A stretch of DNA of 64,000 nt from Ascaris suum (GCA_013433145.1 CM024190.1:4402001-4466000), one strand, 5' to 3'; counted from the first letter of the stretch, positions 1-20,660 are shown. Numbers and translations: made by a program. Notes: generated by a model not told the origin, from the sequence alone.

Positions 1-3000
1 AACGAGGAGATGCTCGATAAACAGAGATGCGATCGGCTGCTGATTTGATCATTAGCCAATCAATGGCCACAGAAGGGTAGATATCAAAAATCGATCATTC
101 ATTTGAAGCAATTTCAGGTCATTAAACACGTAGGCATTCACGAGTTTTATTGGGGGCCGCATCAAACGAGCATTTCTCCGACAGATCAAATATTTAAAGC
201 TAAAAGGTCATGAGCGGTCTATTTAATACTACAAATAACAGCAGTGCTTTCGTTGATGAGAATATCTTTATTTCTAATTCTGTTCGCTCACATTTCCACT
301 TATAAAACTTTCAAAAAGTAGAAAAAAGTGGACTTTTTTGAAGTTTTTAGTGATGTAAGCTGAATTTTTGACGCATAAACCGGTTCATTTCTATCATTGA
401 GTCATCCCTGACCAATACTCACTTTAGCAACACTTTAGCAACTGTAAACGTTAAATTTTAGCCTTCAAAGAAGTTGAGAAGTGATAAATAAATGTATGAA
501 CGAAGCGCTTGACGTAAGAACACGAAAGTCGTCATTGCGGCATATTCAGATATATCATCAAACTGAAGTCGCTACCTTTAATGAGCGCATAAATGCTTCT
601 TCTTCATAGTGTTGCGCCTTCCTTCCTTACTCGTTAAGTAAATATATGCTGATGTTTAATTTCATAAATGAGAATGCTTTTTACTTCTTGACCAATTGTT
701 TTTAACTGGCAAACTATTTTTTGAGACGATAACTGCGTCGCTAAGAACTAAGGGCTTCATTATGTCGCTTCATTAAGCGACATACCTCAGAGACACTAAG
801 AAGGTATAAACTGGTGCAGTTATACCTGTCTCGCCTTCCACCTTCACAAGGTGCCAATAAAATATATGCAGTGACGCATTCGTATTTTTACTGACCTAAT
901 ATTTCGAACGATTCTTATAAAAAAAGTTTGTTTACTGTCACATCTATGAAACGCATACCAATTAATAAACATCTTTCAGGAACTTCAACTTTTTTCAAAG
1001 TTGATGAATCAATCTGCACGGTGCTGCCAGTAGGTCTCATATCTTCATCTCCAGCATTTCCCGAGTTGGCATTTGTGAGCATACGTAAGCATCTAGCTAC
1101 TCAAAGGCAGGACGTCGACATAATGCGCTTTGCGAATGCACAATTGTGAAAGGACGGAAAAAAAACGAGTAAAACGCGCACAGCTAGACTCTTTTCGTTG
1201 AATGCCTATCGTTTCGAAAACATAGTCTCTAAATTGTCGCGAATGCGATTTAAAGAAGGCACCGATGGTTGAATAGCTTACAACGTGACCAAACTCTTAA
1301 TGCACAGTTTCCTTTTACTTCTAGCGAAATTCTGCAAAATACTACATTCCATTGACGTCATGTCTGTTTGCATATATGCGCGAATGCATATATGTCCGAT
1401 AGTTGCAACTCGGAAGTGACAAAACTTCGTTTGTGTAATTTATTAGTTATAATGCACACCAAGTATACATCTCTATTCCCAAATCCATTTCAGTCTCTTG
1501 TCTTCTATTTGATTTATTTTCTCTTAAAGACGCTGCAAAATTTGACAATCAGTTTTGCACTGGAACCGACGCAACTCGAATGAAAAAAATTTTTTGTTGA
1601 AGACTTCTGCATAGCCACTTTAAATTTACTGTTTTTGAATACCTGAGAAGCCGACTAGCGCGGTAGGTTGCAGTACAAAAGCACTGATGGCGGCAACCTT
1701 TCCATCACATTTTTTCCAATTGTTTCTCATTCGTTCGTTCAATAAGTGCAACGATTCACGTCAAATATTGCCGAAGTAGTTATTAGGAGCTCACTGTATG
1801 TCACCTTCAACGGCTACATGCCATATATAAGCAATAATGCTGCGCTTTATTTACCGCATTTAAATTTAGAGAGAATAAATGTCTTTTTTTTTAAAATGAA
1901 CATTCGCAATGCGTCAATTTAAATATAATACTCGATGGGGTGATGTAAACAACAAAAAAAAATCGAAGCCTACATAGTGTTTGAAATGACATTCGAACTG
2001 TCAGCTCTCCATTCAAATAGTGCTTCATAATTTTTGGTGATTCCTATAGGGAACGCTTAATTCATTTGAAATCAAAACTAACTTCAATAGATATGTAAAT
2101 TCAATAGATATGTAAATAAGGAATTCTACGAGCATAAATTAGTGTACTCGCATGAAGTTACGCAACAGTGATACCAATATGTGCAGGCGAGAATACGAAA
2201 ATTATTGCCTTGATAGTGCCCAAAAAATCTCCTTCTAATTAATCAGCGCTGACTTTAAAAATCCAGAGGCAAACCTTTACCCAGAGTGATTTGTTGAGCA
2301 CGAGCCATCGTTTGACGGTAGCTGAATTAGTGAAAAGGTGAGAATAGGTGAGGAGAAAGAATTTATACGACGGGCGATTAGGCTTAAGTAAAGAATACCT
2401 TTGCTTTCTTGCCTACCAAACACTTTATTACTTCGACACCTTGGCATCATACTCTACAAGCCATATGCGCAGTGGCAATTTGCCAATGAGTTGACTGCAA
2501 AAAGTGTTTGAAAACTTAACGACAACTTTTTATCGCACATTAAAATAGCATCTCCAATTAACGTTCTTAGGTGCTCACTTTTAAAAATTATTGGCTTCAG
2601 TCATACAACAATTCCGAAATAGTGTAAAAACAGTCGACAGCTTGTTCTATACTTCAAAGGCACTTCCAAATAAGCCAACAAACCATTTCGGAGAGCTACT
2701 GAATAAAGTATACTCCACAGATAAAGTAAGCCTGAAAATTTTCAGGATGCGAGCAGACCCCACAAATCATCCTGAAATTCCGAGTAACTTTGTTCTATTA
2801 TACTTCTCTGTTGTAGTTTTCCACGAAACTGTGTAGTTTTTTTTTTCAGTTTTCTCTTTTGATATCTTCGAAAAATATTATAGCCTGCGCCGGAAAAAAT
2901 GAAAGCTCGGCGATGAAAAATTTTTTTGCGGCCAGTGGTTATGTTTAAGGAACGTTCGATTGATGATGATAAATTCGTGGGGCGACGAAAGATCGAAACT

Positions 3001-6000
3001 GCTGAAGATAAAGTGTTCAGAGGCGAAACATTTGTGCGATAAAATCGGCTAACTTTGTTTATATAGCGGTTCGCTTGAACGTGTGCTACGATGAGTCAGA
3101 CAAGACACAACTGACGATAAGGTGTTCGGGCGCGTTTAATTTAAAATGTTCGGCTGCTGGATTTAGGTTTCATTATCCTAGCGAAGTGCTATCACCATAC
3201 TAGCACCTCAAAAAATTTCACCACTCAAGCCTTACAATGACTTTCGATTAAAAAATTTTTTGCACTCTTTACTTCATCTCCCCCCCTCCCCCTCCCCACG
3301 TTAATCAGGCGGATGGAATTAGAAAAATGCACAGTGTCGGCTGCTCCAACAAATGGCTCAATTTGTTTATTTATTTCGCATTTTCAAATAATGTTCATTG
3401 CTTTCCTCAAAGAGCAGCAAGTTGGCGAATTGAAATATTGCGCTTTATTTGTTCGGCTTTCCAGCCGTTTTGTTTTTTGCTTCTCATTAGGCATTTGGCC
3501 TTTAAGGTATGAAAAAAGATTCCTAAAGTGTTGACGAATAAGCAAGTATACAAGTCAATCGTATTCGTTGCATCTGAAGCAAGGCTATCATTTCCTCACA
3601 TTTTATAATTTTATCTAACGTCTTTTTTTATATCGTTTATTCACTGAAAGCTTCCTCGTCGTCTTTTTTGTATCCTTTTTTATCAATAAGAGTAAACTTT
3701 TTTTTGAAATTCGGCGGTAATTTTGTTATGATAGACAAGTTTACACACTTCACTCAATAAAAGTAACTGTAGCTATTAAGCACAAATGAGATATTTCTAA
3801 CAAGGAGTAAACAATAATAAACGAGTATGCATTAGGATAAAGGAGCGATAATTGCAAGATGGTCGCAGTTTCCGGATAAAAGAAAAAGTCTTCTTCAGAT
3901 GAACTCATGTGGAATTTAAGTGTGAATTTAAATACAAATTGTTGCTGAAGAGTGCATAGATGGTATTTCTAGAATGCGAACAAAACGTCGTGTAATGATA
4001 GCTGATCTGTCATTAGCACCTACATTTTGTGTTATGTAACTTTGACACGGCGAATGCCTAGATTGAACCAAAAGAGAGATTGCAAAGCACGATTAGCAAA
4101 CAAATGTCTATCCGAAATGCATCACTCAGAGCAATTTCAACAAATGATGGAGCTCTTTTAATGACACTAGAAATATCGCAACTTTATAATACATAGATGT
4201 GTTTCTTGCATACTTTACCATTCCTATATTATGAAAGGGCCCACAAAGCGACTGCTTTCTAAAACTCGCATGCCACTTTGCTTACTGAAGCTATCGCTGA
4301 ACCCCATAAAAAGCAGCTCAAATGCCCTAATTTTACTGGTTTCCAATCACTACTGACAACATCCCTTCTCTCTTTTCTCCTTCCCTCTCTCTATGCCCCC
4401 CTCCGCCCCCAAATTAAAATGGCCAAACTATATGTTATTAGGATGCCGACATGGTAGAAAGCACCATTTATCTTTTCTCTTCTAAATTAGAATTGTCTAA
4501 GGCGAAAAGCAACCAACGAGATCAGTTGTGTCATTAGATTAAGCTTTTGTTCACCGCATAGCTTGAAATATTTTCAAGAACGGCCACAAATGTGGCCATT
4601 TTTTAAGCGGAAGATGCACCTGAGGGCAAGAAGGCCTGCATTATGCTATTATATTTTTTTAACACAAAGATGTGGAATATTTGAGGATTTGCAAATCCAA
4701 ACGAATATGATCTCACTGAAATAGGCTCAGCGAATCTGTCACCTTCAAAATGACTTACATACCGAAAAAAATTTAACGAGTTGAAAAATGAATATCACTT
4801 TTCCCACGATGAATCATAAACAATCGTCGAATAAATGCAAGCTATGAAGATGCCGATATAAACCGTCAATCTAATGCTAGATGGCTGCTATCAGATAAAC
4901 AATTTGACACATCAACAACACGAAAGGATTCAACTTTTATTCTGTGATATGAGGCTCTACATCAATAAGAGAACAGCTTACAAAGCTTATAAACTTGCCA
5001 GGGTAAGAGAAGGATAGGGGAAGGAACATGAAGAGTCACGCGATTCGTCAATAGATAGCTTAGTTTGATTAAGTTTAGATGGCACATTGCGAGTGTTTTT
5101 TTTAGAACGAGGGCCATCCTGGAGAGGAAGGAGAATTGCTGCATGACCGTTGCACCTAAGGCGTGCTTATTTGTATGCGCAGAAATCCGCATGCACCGTT
5201 CCGCCATGTTTTGCGAGGAAAATATTTTGGAAACGACAGATTAAGGAATAAATGAGAGCGTTTGTTGAAGTAGTGAGAGCACTACTAATACAATTAGCAT
5301 AACCTTAATCAAACTCTTTCTACGGGTCGTTGTGATTTATCAGGGAGGCACTCATTTCGCCTTCCTTATTTTTAAGCGACTGTAGTCACGTAAAAATCGG
5401 GACGAAAATGCAACAGCTTTAAGCATTCTTTTCTGCAAATATGTTTTATTTTTTAGCTCTAAATTATATATATATCGTTGAGTACTTTAGGGCTTACTTA
5501 CATTAATACCCCGAAATTGCTTTCATGATGAAAATCTTTCAGCTAAGAACAGTAGAAGAGTGTTTAAATTCTGTTTTCGTTGGAATCCATTCTTCGACTA
5601 AAAACTGCTGACTAAATGCTTATGGTTCGCCAATGAATGAACACATAATAGGTGAAAGCAATGAGCATGCGCCTTCTTTCTTTTAGTGCAATTCAAATGA
5701 TGGTCGTTTATGGTACATTTGAGATGATGGAAAGTGATTCTCGATTGCGTCAGTGAGAACTGAGCTTCCGATATATTGAACTTCCTTTCAAGCTTTTATT
5801 TCATTGTAATATTTTGAATTATACTGTAATAATTTAATATGTCTTTGTTAAACTATAGAAAACAAAAATCATCGCATCAGCAACGTTTCGAACTGTTGAG
5901 TGCCGTAAGCGCGCAATCTGATCAACGATGCTTCACAATAGACGCTATAAAACATCGCATCCGAATTTCTATGATCGACGAAAAGTCCATATATGAAACG

Positions 6001-6840
6001 TTATGAACAGTCATCTTGGAACGTTATAAAGAAAACGCTATAAAGAGAAAAACGTTATGAGTGGAGTTCTAAAAAGATTTTGAAAAATTGTCTTCAAAGA
6101 TGAGTCCGACAGCATTAACTTTTTGGTCGTCTCACTTCGTGTGAAGTCTCTTTCTTCGCTTAATAAGCTATTTTTTCGTTAGGTGAACGCTCTATCGATG
6201 TGTCGAAAATAGCAAATTCTCAGCTTGAAATCTCCGATCTATTAGACGTTACAAATTCAGTTGCAAATATTTCTCCTTAGGCATTCAAAAATTTACTGCA
6301 CATTTTCTAAACACTCATTTTAATCTCTTCAGTTGATTTTGCAACAGTAAACATCGACCCCGTAAAGAAGAAAAAAAGTAGTTTGATTTAGTGATTAACT
6401 GTTAATAACGATGAAACTGCTTGTCTATTACGACAAGAATTGCAAACGTTGAATATATTGAAAATAACTGGTCCAAACATCGGAGGAAAAAGATGAAATG
6501 AAGCAGTGAAGAAGAAATGTGCCGGACTGTCGTTTTCAACCTACACAAAAAATAGGATTGCCATTAAACAACACATGTGGCAGCATGCACATTTACTTAC
6601 TACTACTACAAACTTGCATTCTCCTGTTTCTTTTTTGTTGATGTTTATTTCATTATAAGTTTACTAGTCTCCTATTTTGCCTCTTTTATTTGTCGACATA
6701 TCGAAAGCGATGAAAGCAGAAACGATGCAATTCAGAGAGCAAACAGGTAGGCACAGAATTCATTATGCAAACTCCACAACATAGATAATTATGCGTGAAA
6801 GCGAGCAAAAACATACGTATATATTGAAATATAAGCGCAG
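1..6840. other. Gene-poor AT-rich sequence
   Basis: I see no recognisable gene here. Open frames are short and carry no family motif; the 81-codon frame on the minus strand at 4962-5207 starts with a reasonable ATG but resembles nothing I know. Visible items are a 17-base tandem duplication at about 2083-2116, a pyrimidine-rich C/T run near 3278-3298, and scattered homopolymer A or T runs. Unrecognised first exons, small RNAs or regulatory elements cannot be excluded by eye. Confidence 0.6.
2083..2116. repeat. 17-bp tandem duplication
   Basis: The unit TTCAATAGATATGTAAA occurs twice back to back, with no differences over the repeated core. It lies in non-coding AT-rich sequence and looks like a simple local duplication. 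Confidence 0.75.
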
Positions 6841-7040
6841 ACATAACACATGTGAGAAAGAGAGTCGATGACAAAGCTGAAACAGCGCAACCTTCGATCG
6901 TATCTAAATTAGCTTGTTCGAAAATTGACATTTCACACGAATATCGAATCGTCGTCCATTCATTAAATGAGGAAAAAAAAACTATCGAGGTACACATATC
7001 CGAGTCATGCAAAAAGCACTTGCAGAATTCAAATAAATGA
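6841..7040 (+). CDS. Possible terminal exon, unidentified
   Basis: A stretch open for 66 codons follows an acceptor-like GCGCAG at 6835-6840 and ends at a TGA overlapping AATAAA-type sequence. The peptide is hydrophilic, with Lys, Glu and Ser spread as in ordinary protein and the motifs KRVDDKAE and TIEVHISESC. No partner exon was found upstream. The minus strand is also open here for 122 codons (7054-6686), but that frame is rich in Phe, Cys and Leu and looks like the shadow. I do not recognise a family and this may be chance. Confidence 0.18.
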
Positions 7041-10000
7041 ATAAATGAAATCATATTTCCAGCAAAATTAAATCACCTATCCAAAAGAATGTTCCTGAAA
7101 ATGCAATATTTGTATGTAATTGAGGAAGAAAGGAGCGGAAGAGAAGGGAGAGGTGAGTGCAGCGAGTTCAACGTGCAGAACAGCAAAATCCCAATGGTCA
7201 AATCTTTAGGTCGAGACGAACTGCCTGTTTATAGTTGGGATCACGTAATGCAACATACTCTTTGAAGGTAACTCTTTTCACAAAGCATGCTTCCACAAAA
7301 GAATAAAGAAATCAGCACAAATTTTCAAATTTGGATTCACAAGATGCATTATGGTTCCATAATGTCTGTATGTTTGTGAGTTTAGCATCTAATGCATGTT
7401 TGCTTGCTATTGTTACCCCGGCAGCCACTGAGGTCAGCGCTAGGAAATTTGTTGGCTATGAACTGCACTGCAAACTTTCTATCTGATTCACCAATTTCGA
7501 AGAAAGCCGTACAACTTAAAGGTGCTTTAAAATTTAAATAAATTTTGCAGCCGGTTGGACGACATCTTATGTCAGTTAGTTCACAAGAAAGGGATGTTTT
7601 GCAAAGATTTTGCACGAGCGGTCAGGTATTGTGCATAATTCACTGTTTGTTGGCAATTCTTGAAAAGACTAGTCCGATGACAGCTTCTCGGGTACGGTTC
7701 ACCACTTGTCGCAGTAATCGCTTTGATACATGTGTCAGTGATGCGCACAAAACGATAAATTACAAATAGGTGCACTGGCACTGTAAAATGTGCAAAAAGC
7801 CAGACTCGCCAATCAATCACCTGGATTTTATGAATAAAGCAAAGGTATTTGACATGCACTGCCTCCTTCTAGGCGAGCTGCTGCATCAATGCAGTGGAAC
7901 ACACACTCAAACAGGTACTCCTCTTCACCTTCAGTATCACATTATCATCACAATCGAAAATGTCTTCCGTCTACCGCTAAAATTGTTAGTGCTAGTCCGG
8001 TTTTGACGCTAAAATCTGCTTTTAGAGTGTTTAAGTTAAACAATGTAACCCCTACCTCTCCTTCATTTAGCGCTTACAGCATCCTAATTTGAAACACTTG
8101 TCATATTCGTACTCCACCACTCTTCCTCTCTCCTTCCTCTTATATTTCAAATAAGGCGATATTTCCCGAACACCTTATGCTTTAATCTTAGTTTCATTTA
8201 TTGCGTAAAGTGAGGTCCCCAGGAAAGCGAGAAAAGTTAGGTGAATCGAGACCTAATTTCATGAAAACTGTTGTACTGTGTTTGTTGCATGCTGAAGCTG
8301 AACGAAGAAATTGAGAATGTTTCGTTAAGGATCGCATTTTGAAGGCCGCTCGCAACATCAATGAATTTTCATTCAAGCACCCAGATCAAAGCGTGTTTAG
8401 AAAAAGTTTGCCTTTGTGATCATTTCCGCCGTCTTTATTTGTTGCATGTTTATGTCTCCTGCTTTCGCTGCCCTATAAACACATTTTGGTGATCTTCTGC
8501 GGAGACACGTACCTGCTGATATAACGCAACTAGAGGTTGAAAAAGTTTTTAAAACTGAGAAGTATTTCAGCCAGGCTCTATGATTAGTTCCATAATCTTC
8601 AGAAGTGGAGTTGAAGGAGAAAAGACTCTCGAGTTCAAGACTCGAAAGCAGTCTGCGATTCAGAAGCAATCTTTCAGTCACTTACAGTAGCGTTCGTTGT
8701 AGTGTGCTTGTATGTTTTTCCTGTATTAGTTTCAAGTATGAGATTTAGGGATACCCAAGGGTTTTCCTGTGGACATACCTACAAACTTAAATTAGGATAA
8801 GGAAGCTGGAAAACTGGCGGTGATGGCTTCCAATTAAAACTTTTTTCTTGGGCCACCATATGCCTTTCGAGTGCACGTCAAAGGACGTGTTCGAGTTCCT
8901 TTTCCACGAAAAGTTAGCAAAACCATCTCAAATCCAGTTGAATTTCCACAGTCCCATCAGCCTGCTCGTATTTTTTTCCCAAAAAGGCTGCGAACGTTTG
9001 CGTTGGCTGGATTGATATACCAAATGTGCATACCGGTGCTGCGTTATGCCTGTACTGCATCAAGTACACATGTTGCTATCGCACTGCACATTATAAAAGT
9101 CGATGGCATCTGCCCGCTTTCCCGCGTTACCTCCTATCAGAGTCATCGATGGCAAGCGCTAGCCAAAATTCTTCACTGAGCTATCGGCGCTCTATAATAA
9201 TATTATATAATTTTTGAGAAAATTATGTGCGTAATCCAATGCAAAAATGAAATCACGAGATGCTTATCTCGGAGAGAAATTATACAAATTGGATGCACAG
9301 ATAGAACCGTTATTCGCTCATAGGAGTGTGTTGGTTTTAAGTGTTAAGTTAATAATTAGTAACGATATACTACAGTTCTTCATCTGTGTGGTGAATTTTT
9401 AAAAAGAGGAGTTGCGACATTCAATAAAAATTTCTTTTTTTGCAAATGACAGTTGAACTAAGGCTTGTAAAAGGTTGATTTAAGCTCGAAGCTTGAAGCT
9501 TCAACTGAGGTTGGACTATGACACTGCACTTCGTGGAAATTTGTTGTATTTTAATGAATGAAGGTATAGCAATGGTTTCTATAAACATTAGCTGAATAAA
9601 TCAATCACTCAACGCTAATGACAGCAATGCGTGAAGCAGCGCAAAACAGCCATGGCTGTGTCGTTGGCAATGACAGTTGATCATAGCTAACTGCAGTTGT
9701 AAAATACATTCAGTGCCCGTTACCTATCATGTGACCTCCTTAGCTACCATTACCTCAAGGTATGATACTCTCTTAGATAGTGCAATCAGCGATTGCAGGT
9801 GAGAGTTATTACCACTATCCTACATACGACAATCTGGCTGCAAAACAACATTATTTTTTGCACATCACATAGTGAATGATTTCGACTCTATGAGATATTT
9901 CTATTAGGCAATTACTCCATAGAAACATATTTTTGAACAGAAGCGCATTTTCTGACCGCATAAAAGTAAAATCTTAAAGCGCATACTTCAGCACAAACGT

Positions 10001-11366
10001 AACATTTTTGCTTTTGCTTCAAAAAATGATCATTTTCATAACGTTTTCTTGCTAATCACTACGAACATAACCACTTAGAACGTTTTTACTCGAAACATCT
10101 CACAATGCAAATAAAAGTCGGGCAACGCCCAAAACTCTCTAATATACTGGTAAACAAGCAGGAAAAATGCCTAGAAGCTGGAAATGAAAAATGTGATGGA
10201 TGTGAAAAAAATGCTTTCAATTAATGCTGGCAGTCGAACATTCATCCAGCAAGACTTAAAAAAAAAAACGTTTCAAAGTATTCGAAGTTTCGAGGCGGCA
10301 TGCCAAATCACTATTGTCTTCTTTCACTGACTCTTTCGATGTGGAATTTTTTCAAAGAACTGCAATTTTAAATGTAATCTCGTTTGAATGTATATAATGT
10401 ACGTTATCGTTGTTGCATCAAACAATGATTTTATCACAACAGTTCCATCAATCACTAAAAATTCTCAACAATCGTACAAATATGAGAATTTCAGGTGAAA
10501 AAAAAAGCATGAAAAAGTGATGCTGAAGCTGAAAAATGTCCGTAAAAAGAAGGCCATTTATCTTAACAACGAATAACTCAACTGCCCTCCCACACATTTA
10601 TCATTTTATCGGGCATGTGCAGTGAGCAAACGAACGAACTTAAAAAGGCTACAAAAATTTCACAAACGGAACCAATTATGTTGCAATTATAGCAGACGGG
10701 TGTATTATATTACGTGTAGAAATGCCCATTTATTTTCGAGATTAATTAATGGTGTCTATAAACAATTGAATAATCTAGTTAAATTGAAGCAAAAATTATT
10801 GAATACTCTCATCGGCGCATATTTGCAACGTTCAGGAAAGGAGTACACGTGTGGAAGCTTCACAAACTTTTAGACTTAAATTCAAGAGGAGGAAGGAATA
10901 AAGAAGCGTAACCGTAACTAAAAAGAGCACAAGAAATGCAAGAAAAAAAATCACAGAATCTTGCAAGATGCATTAAAAATCAAGCGTTTTCAATGAGAAA
11001 TGCAGATCATATGGAATTGGCAAAATTCTTCCGTCGTTTTTTGAGGTAACTTATTATGCTTTCTTCATCGCGAAAAGAAAATCTCTTATTGAAACTCATC
11101 CATTTCGAACGCGCAGAGTTTCCTTTCCATTGAAAGTCCTCAACATTCACATATTCATATGCAGGCAAAAAAAAAAACGAAAAAGGAAAGAAGTCAAAAG
11201 AATCGAATTGTCATTTTTAATTAATCTAAATTATCAAAAAATTTATCTTTCACAGCCATAACGCTGAGTTTATTTGACGAATAAACCATTAGAAAATTAA
11301 CTTGATTAGAAATCACCAAAGCTGAACTGATTAACAAATCTTTCAATTATTGCTCTCATTTTTTAC
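7041..11366. other. Non-coding stretch, no gene recognised
   Basis: Several overlapping frames of 60-100 codons lie between 7,380 and 9,220 on both strands. None has an initiator with an adjacent donor, a signal peptide or a known motif, and they shadow one another. From 9,220 on the sequence is AT-rich with A and T homopolymers and no frame worth calling. Confidence 0.55.
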
Positions 11367-11586
11367 ATCGTTTTAATAACACCTCGACGAAACGTTGTTT
11401 GTTTTGGTATAAATGCTTTTTCTCGCCGCAAAAAACTGACTACGAAGGAAATTTGCTCAATGAGAGTACCTAAAGACTGTCGTAAGAATGCTGCGACCTT
11501 TATTGGTAGATATTATAGGGTAAACTAGGTAATTTTTTTCGTAGTCAAACATTTATAACAAACAACGTTTCGTCGGTAAAAACGAT
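11367..11586. repeat. 220-bp inverted repeat (MITE-like or hairpin)
   Basis: Left arm 11367-11446 and right arm 11538-11586 are reverse complements. Matches are ATCGTTTT at the outer ends (11367-11374 with 11579-11586), an 18-bp perfect block GACGAAACGTTGTTTGTT (11386-11403 with 11557-11574), then ATAAATG, then TGACTACGAA (11437-11446 with 11538-11547). The left arm carries about 20 extra bases between the last two blocks. About 90 bp separate the arms. No ORF lies inside. The structure fits a miniature inverted-repeat transposable element or a transcribed long hairpin. I could not see a convincing target-site duplication. Confidence 0.8.
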
Positions 11587-13900
11587 TTTAATTGGGTAAA
11601 TTTCTTTTTTTTTTGCAAATGTAAACTACCTGCAAAGGTGTCAAGGATATGAAATTAATACCTTTCAATATTTATGTAAGTGTCATATCCAACCGATTAG
11701 GAAAATGGCCACCTCAAATTGCCATTTTTCTTATTTAGTATGTTTCTCATTCGAAGAAATGTTCTATATTCTTTCTAGTGTATCTCTCATTTATCGGACT
11801 TCTTCGTTCGCATAGAATTTCACTTACATTATTAAAGTTATTTTGCTAAATATTTACAAATTTCTGCAATTCAAATTTAGAATAGAACCTCCAAGCAAGT
11901 CGTAAGAGTTTTATCCCTTCCACGAAATTGCTCATTTAAATCACTTGAAAGAAGGAAGATGCAAATTATGTGGCCCTTTTCAAGATAACTTCCACCTCTT
12001 AGCAATTATACATACGTATTAAAAAGAATTGTAAGTGAACGATAACTAAAACTCCTCCCTCGAATATACGTCCCTTTCAAAAAAAAGGTAAGCCTTTGAG
12101 TTTGCGAGCTTTAAACGGGCATTTGCGACACATTAATCAAAGCAGTTGTGACAAGCAATTAAGGCAAAGTTTCGCTTTCACAAATGATATCGGTTACACC
12201 ATACGTAAATTACGTGCAATTTTTTAACTTTCGCATTGAAAGTTTAGAAGAAAATTAGAGGAATTGAGTGAGTTCTTCGAAATAAAAAAATAAAATAAAA
12301 TAACTCGCACCCGAGACGCCTTTATTCATTTCGCATAGTGACTGCACAGTGCAAAAGTGCGCAACGTTAACGCGAGCCTATCTCTAATCACTATTGCGAA
12401 TAATGAAAATGTTGCAATATAATCAAGAAAGCTGTTTATAGAGTTCCCCCCCTAGCACATCACTTAATTATATAAAAATCCCCATACCGCTGCATGCGTA
12501 CTGAAATAAGGCATTTTCCTTTGTTGCAATATGCCTTGAGATACAAATCAATAGAGTGCAAATAATGGTATAATATAATATGGTATACACAATGTAACAC
12601 AAGCTATCTACGATGCAAGGCAGCTAACTAGGAATTGGAGCATATGATAAGCCGTAGTGTGCATTTTTCCTGAGGATGCTATATGTCTACGATAGACAAG
12701 GGAAGCGCTGAAGAAATATCGAATAACGCGCTCAAATCCATCAAAAAGTGATTTTTGTTTAGAAACTATTCACCGATGCTTGCATATGCATATGCGCTTA
12801 TGAAGTGGGCTGATTTCATGGAATGGAATAGGGACAAAGTGTATACGATGATAGTTTAAAACAATGTGCGACAACGAGAGTTGTATTATTTGGATGATCG
12901 AATCATCTCAATCGACCCATTTTCCAGCCACTCGTTGATTAAGCTAGATAGATCAACAAAAGTAGGTAGTCAAAAATGAAAGAACTAAGCTATTCAGCGC
13001 AGTGAATTTCGCTAATTTCTGCAAAGGCAAATTTCAGCTTGCAAAAGTTCCATAAGCATTAAAGAGGTACTCTAAAGGTATCGTTAAATTAGCCACTCTC
13101 TGTAATCATATACACTGTTATTACGCTTCCATTCAATATGTGTAATTATGCTTTCAAAAATGCGTTAAGTTCACGACTTTTCAAATGAATGCAGAAAAAA
13201 TCCCACAATTCAAAACGAAATACACCTAAGAGAAAAGGTTAGCAAACTTCACGAATACAAATCTCCCCATTAGAAGTATACTGCCTGAGAAATGAGCAAG
13301 CATTGGCTTTCCCACAACAAACCCTAAGAACACTCGAAAAGATTTTTTTCTTTTCGAAAAACGATTTCAGAACCCCCATCGAAAACCTTTACGATGGCGA
13401 GTGAAATGCTCGAGAGCTTTTTAAGCCTTTACGGTTTTGTAGTGCAGCTATCAACGATACAGTCATCTATGATGAGAAACGGTCGATCCGAAAAACAAAA
13501 CAGCCTTCTGGGATTCAGGTTAGCGAACAGCGGAATCCTCTTTCAAATCAACAAGTTTAGGATGACTCCATTTGGGAAGAAACAAAAATCAAAAATGTTA
13601 CTTCCCGAGCGATTACCAAGAAGAGATGTATTTTTGGCAAATCAAATGAGAAGCTAACTGACCTTTCTCCAGTTGGATCGTCGACGATTCACCATTTTGC
13701 AGTAAAGCGCCAAAAAAAGGAGTTAAGTGAACAGTAGACTGGGAAAGAGCGGTCCTTCAAGCTGGCTGTAGGCGTACAAGTGGAGTGAAGAGTTGAGGCT
13801 AGTATCAGTTGAATTCAGCCGCAGCTACCCCTCTATTTCAGCAAACGTGCAGCCTGATTGTTGAATTTGCACGGCAGCACAACGGTGAAGCTTCCTAGAA
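11587..13900. other. Non-coding AT-rich stretch
   Basis: I see nothing here beyond AT-rich sequence with homopolymer runs. The 87-codon frame at 13394-13657 (+) begins with ATG but shows no family features and no convincing donor. Confidence 0.55.
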
Positions 13901-14700
13901 GGGGTCTGCAGAGATGTGACTGTCGTCGTTAGGTTGGCCGCTCGGATGGAATAGTGTAGAGCACAGAGGACGCTGTCTATGTGTTTGTGTGTTTGTAGCG
14001 TTCGTTTTGTTTCAATGCGAGTGCAGCTTTCTCAGCACGATACGACCCGCCAAATGGCTCCGCCCACACTCGCTTTCCACGGCTCCGAAACGCACGAAAA
14101 CAGCTCCGCGCCGAGAGAAGATTTATCGCGCCATCAGTGCAACGCTCACTCACACCTTCGCAGATCGAAGTTACCTTGATCGCTTCACCGCAGCGTTGCT
14201 GCAATCTATACCGTTCATTTGTTGCCTTTGCTGATGCGTTAGTAGCGGAACGCTTGCAAAGTTGTCTATACGATTGCGTCTACGATGACACAGCGCTCGT
14301 ACAAAACAACGAACATCTCCAGTTCGTGGCCAGGCTGGATTTGTGTTTCGAACTTTAAGCTTTGCTCGATGCTTAAGTGCAGCAACTTACCCAGATATCA
14401 GAGCAAGCAATAAGTATGCGCAACAAACACCACGTGGTTAGTATTTCCACACACAACGATGGTGACTGGATTGGAATTCTCTAGGCGTTTGTGTGCAATG
14501 CGTGATGGTCGTTGTGCGCGCTGCAAACCGACTTCTTTGTGGTGTCCAAAAATGAAGCAGTCTTTTTTTCGGAGTGCGCACATTCGCTCAATCATAAGGC
14601 AGTTGTAAAATGTCGCCATCACCGTGACTGCGACTTCCGCCCATCTACGCAATTCTTTTCGTCGCTGTCAAATTCCTTCTTCATGAGCCGATTTCCGTGT
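13900..14700. other. GC- and CpG-richer island
   Basis: Base composition changes here: CG dinucleotides and CGC/GCG triplets are clearly denser than in the flanks, and short frames overlap on both strands (13977-14204 minus; 13979-14358 plus). This could be a promoter or 5' region, or an old coding or mobile fragment. No motif identifies it. Confidence 0.3.
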
Positions 14701-20660
<5,960 letters not shown>

